The notes beneath the pieces were generated by a model, which worked only from the letters and a program-made list of their open reading frames with translations, had not been told where the DNA came from and made no database searches. The position numbers were made by a program, and so were the translations under genes. Shown piece by piece: positions 39,888 to 39,983 of a DNA stretch of 39,983 bases; position 1 is the first letter of the stretch, and each line of letters starts with the position of its first letter. The stretch spans positions 1-39,983 of the forward strand of contig JAGTQT010000008.1 of the NCBI GenBank assembly GCA_018396615.1, written 5' to 3'. The stretch comes from Candidatus Bathyarchaeota archaeon (GTDB taxonomy: Archaea > Thermoproteota > Bathyarchaeia > Bathyarchaeales > Bathycorpusculaceae).

Positions 39888-39896
39888 GATATAAGT
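39888..39896 (-). promoter_or_regulatory. TATA-box promoter of the thiolase transcript
   Basis: On the minus strand ACTTATATC lies 43-51 bases before TTG 39845, giving a predicted start near 39865 and a 20-base leader with GGAAGGGA. It sits in the 74-base gap after the enoyl-CoA hydratase gene, so thiolase can be transcribed separately. Confidence 0.4.
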
Positions 39897-39919
39897 AAAA
39901 AGAGTGGGAGTTGAAAAGG

Positions 39920-39983
39920 CTATTTGCCCTTAAACTCGGCCTTTCTTCGAGACATGAAGGCTTCAACGCCTTCCTTCAAGTCT
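39920..39983 (-). CDS. Enoyl-CoA hydratase/isomerase family protein, C-terminal end only
   Basis: The minus strand from the window edge reads DLKEGVEAFMSRRKAEFKGK then TAG (39920-39922). This is the typical crotonase-family ending (EGVxAFxxKRxPxFxGK). Only 20 residues are visible, so the catalytic glutamates cannot be checked. Hydration of enoyl-CoA fits with the thiolase, DUF35 and acyl-CoA synthetase genes that follow on the same strand. Confidence 0.75.
   Translation of the reverse strand, partial: DLKEGVEAFMSRRKAEFKGK

Noticed and set aside
1..39983. tRNA, rRNA, CRISPR array, transposase or prophage genes
   Set aside because: No TTCGA-type T-loop context with cloverleaf arms, no regularly spaced short repeats and no transposase, integrase or phage structural frames were noticed on either strand; small structured RNAs could still be missed by eye.

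Overview
The window is a gene-dense archaeal chromosome fragment, with no non-coding stretch longer than about 210 bases. Archaeal origin is shown by the eukaryote/archaea-type ribosomal proteins (eL19, eL32, eL34, eS4), the RNase P subunit Rpp29, aEF-2 with its diphthamide histidine, an EMC3-like membrane protein beside secY, TATA-box promoters with short or absent leaders, and a Tes-like tetraether-lipid radical SAM enzyme. A DnaK-GrpE-DnaJ system points to a mesophile or moderate thermophile. The mix (Isf/AfpA flavoproteins, HypCDEF, fatty-acyl-CoA enzymes) would fit Bathyarchaeia or a related TACK lineage; that placement is inference only. I saw no rRNA, tRNA, CRISPR array or insertion sequence.

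Layout. 1-2.5 kb: dnaJ (start only), dnaK and grpE on the minus strand. 2.6-5.2 kb: a small membrane protein and a NatAB-like ABC exporter. 5.3-10.5 kb (plus strand): dipeptide epimerase, GlpX-type fructose-1,6-bisphosphatase, an Lrp/AsnC-like regulator and aEF-2. 10.6-13.4 kb: the Isf/AfpA redox flavoprotein pair, an isoprenylcysteine-methyltransferase-like membrane protein, and a LysO lysine exporter split into two overlapping genes.

13.5-25.8 kb is one long minus-strand ribosomal-protein operon, in transcription order uL22-uS3-uL29-Rpp29-uS17-uL14-uL24-eS4-uL5-uS14-uS8-uL6-eL32-eL19-uL18-uS5-uL30-[Hsp20]-uL15-SecY-EMC3-like-eL34-Cmk. It departs from the usual archaeal arrangement in three ways. 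It starts at uL22 behind its own promoter. A small-heat-shock-protein gene with a very basic N-terminus and its own TATA box sits between uL30 and uL15. Adenylate kinase is missing after secY. Several ribosomal proteins carry long charged C-terminal tails.

25.9-33.3 kb: a GNAT acetyltransferase, an EamA transporter and the [NiFe]-hydrogenase maturation genes hypE (plus) and hypF-hypC-hypD (minus). A 44-residue coiled-coil gene follows hypD by 11 bases. 33.3-35.4 kb: an HxlR-like regulator diverges from the Tes-like radical SAM enzyme over a compact shared promoter with a palindrome. 35.4-40 kb (minus): a lipid-oxidation cluster of enoyl-CoA hydratase (C-terminus only), thiolase, DUF35 partner and acyl-CoA synthetase. 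The thiolase is broken by an apparently exact 961-bp tandem duplication bounded by GATGCC, which is either a very recent event or an assembly artefact.
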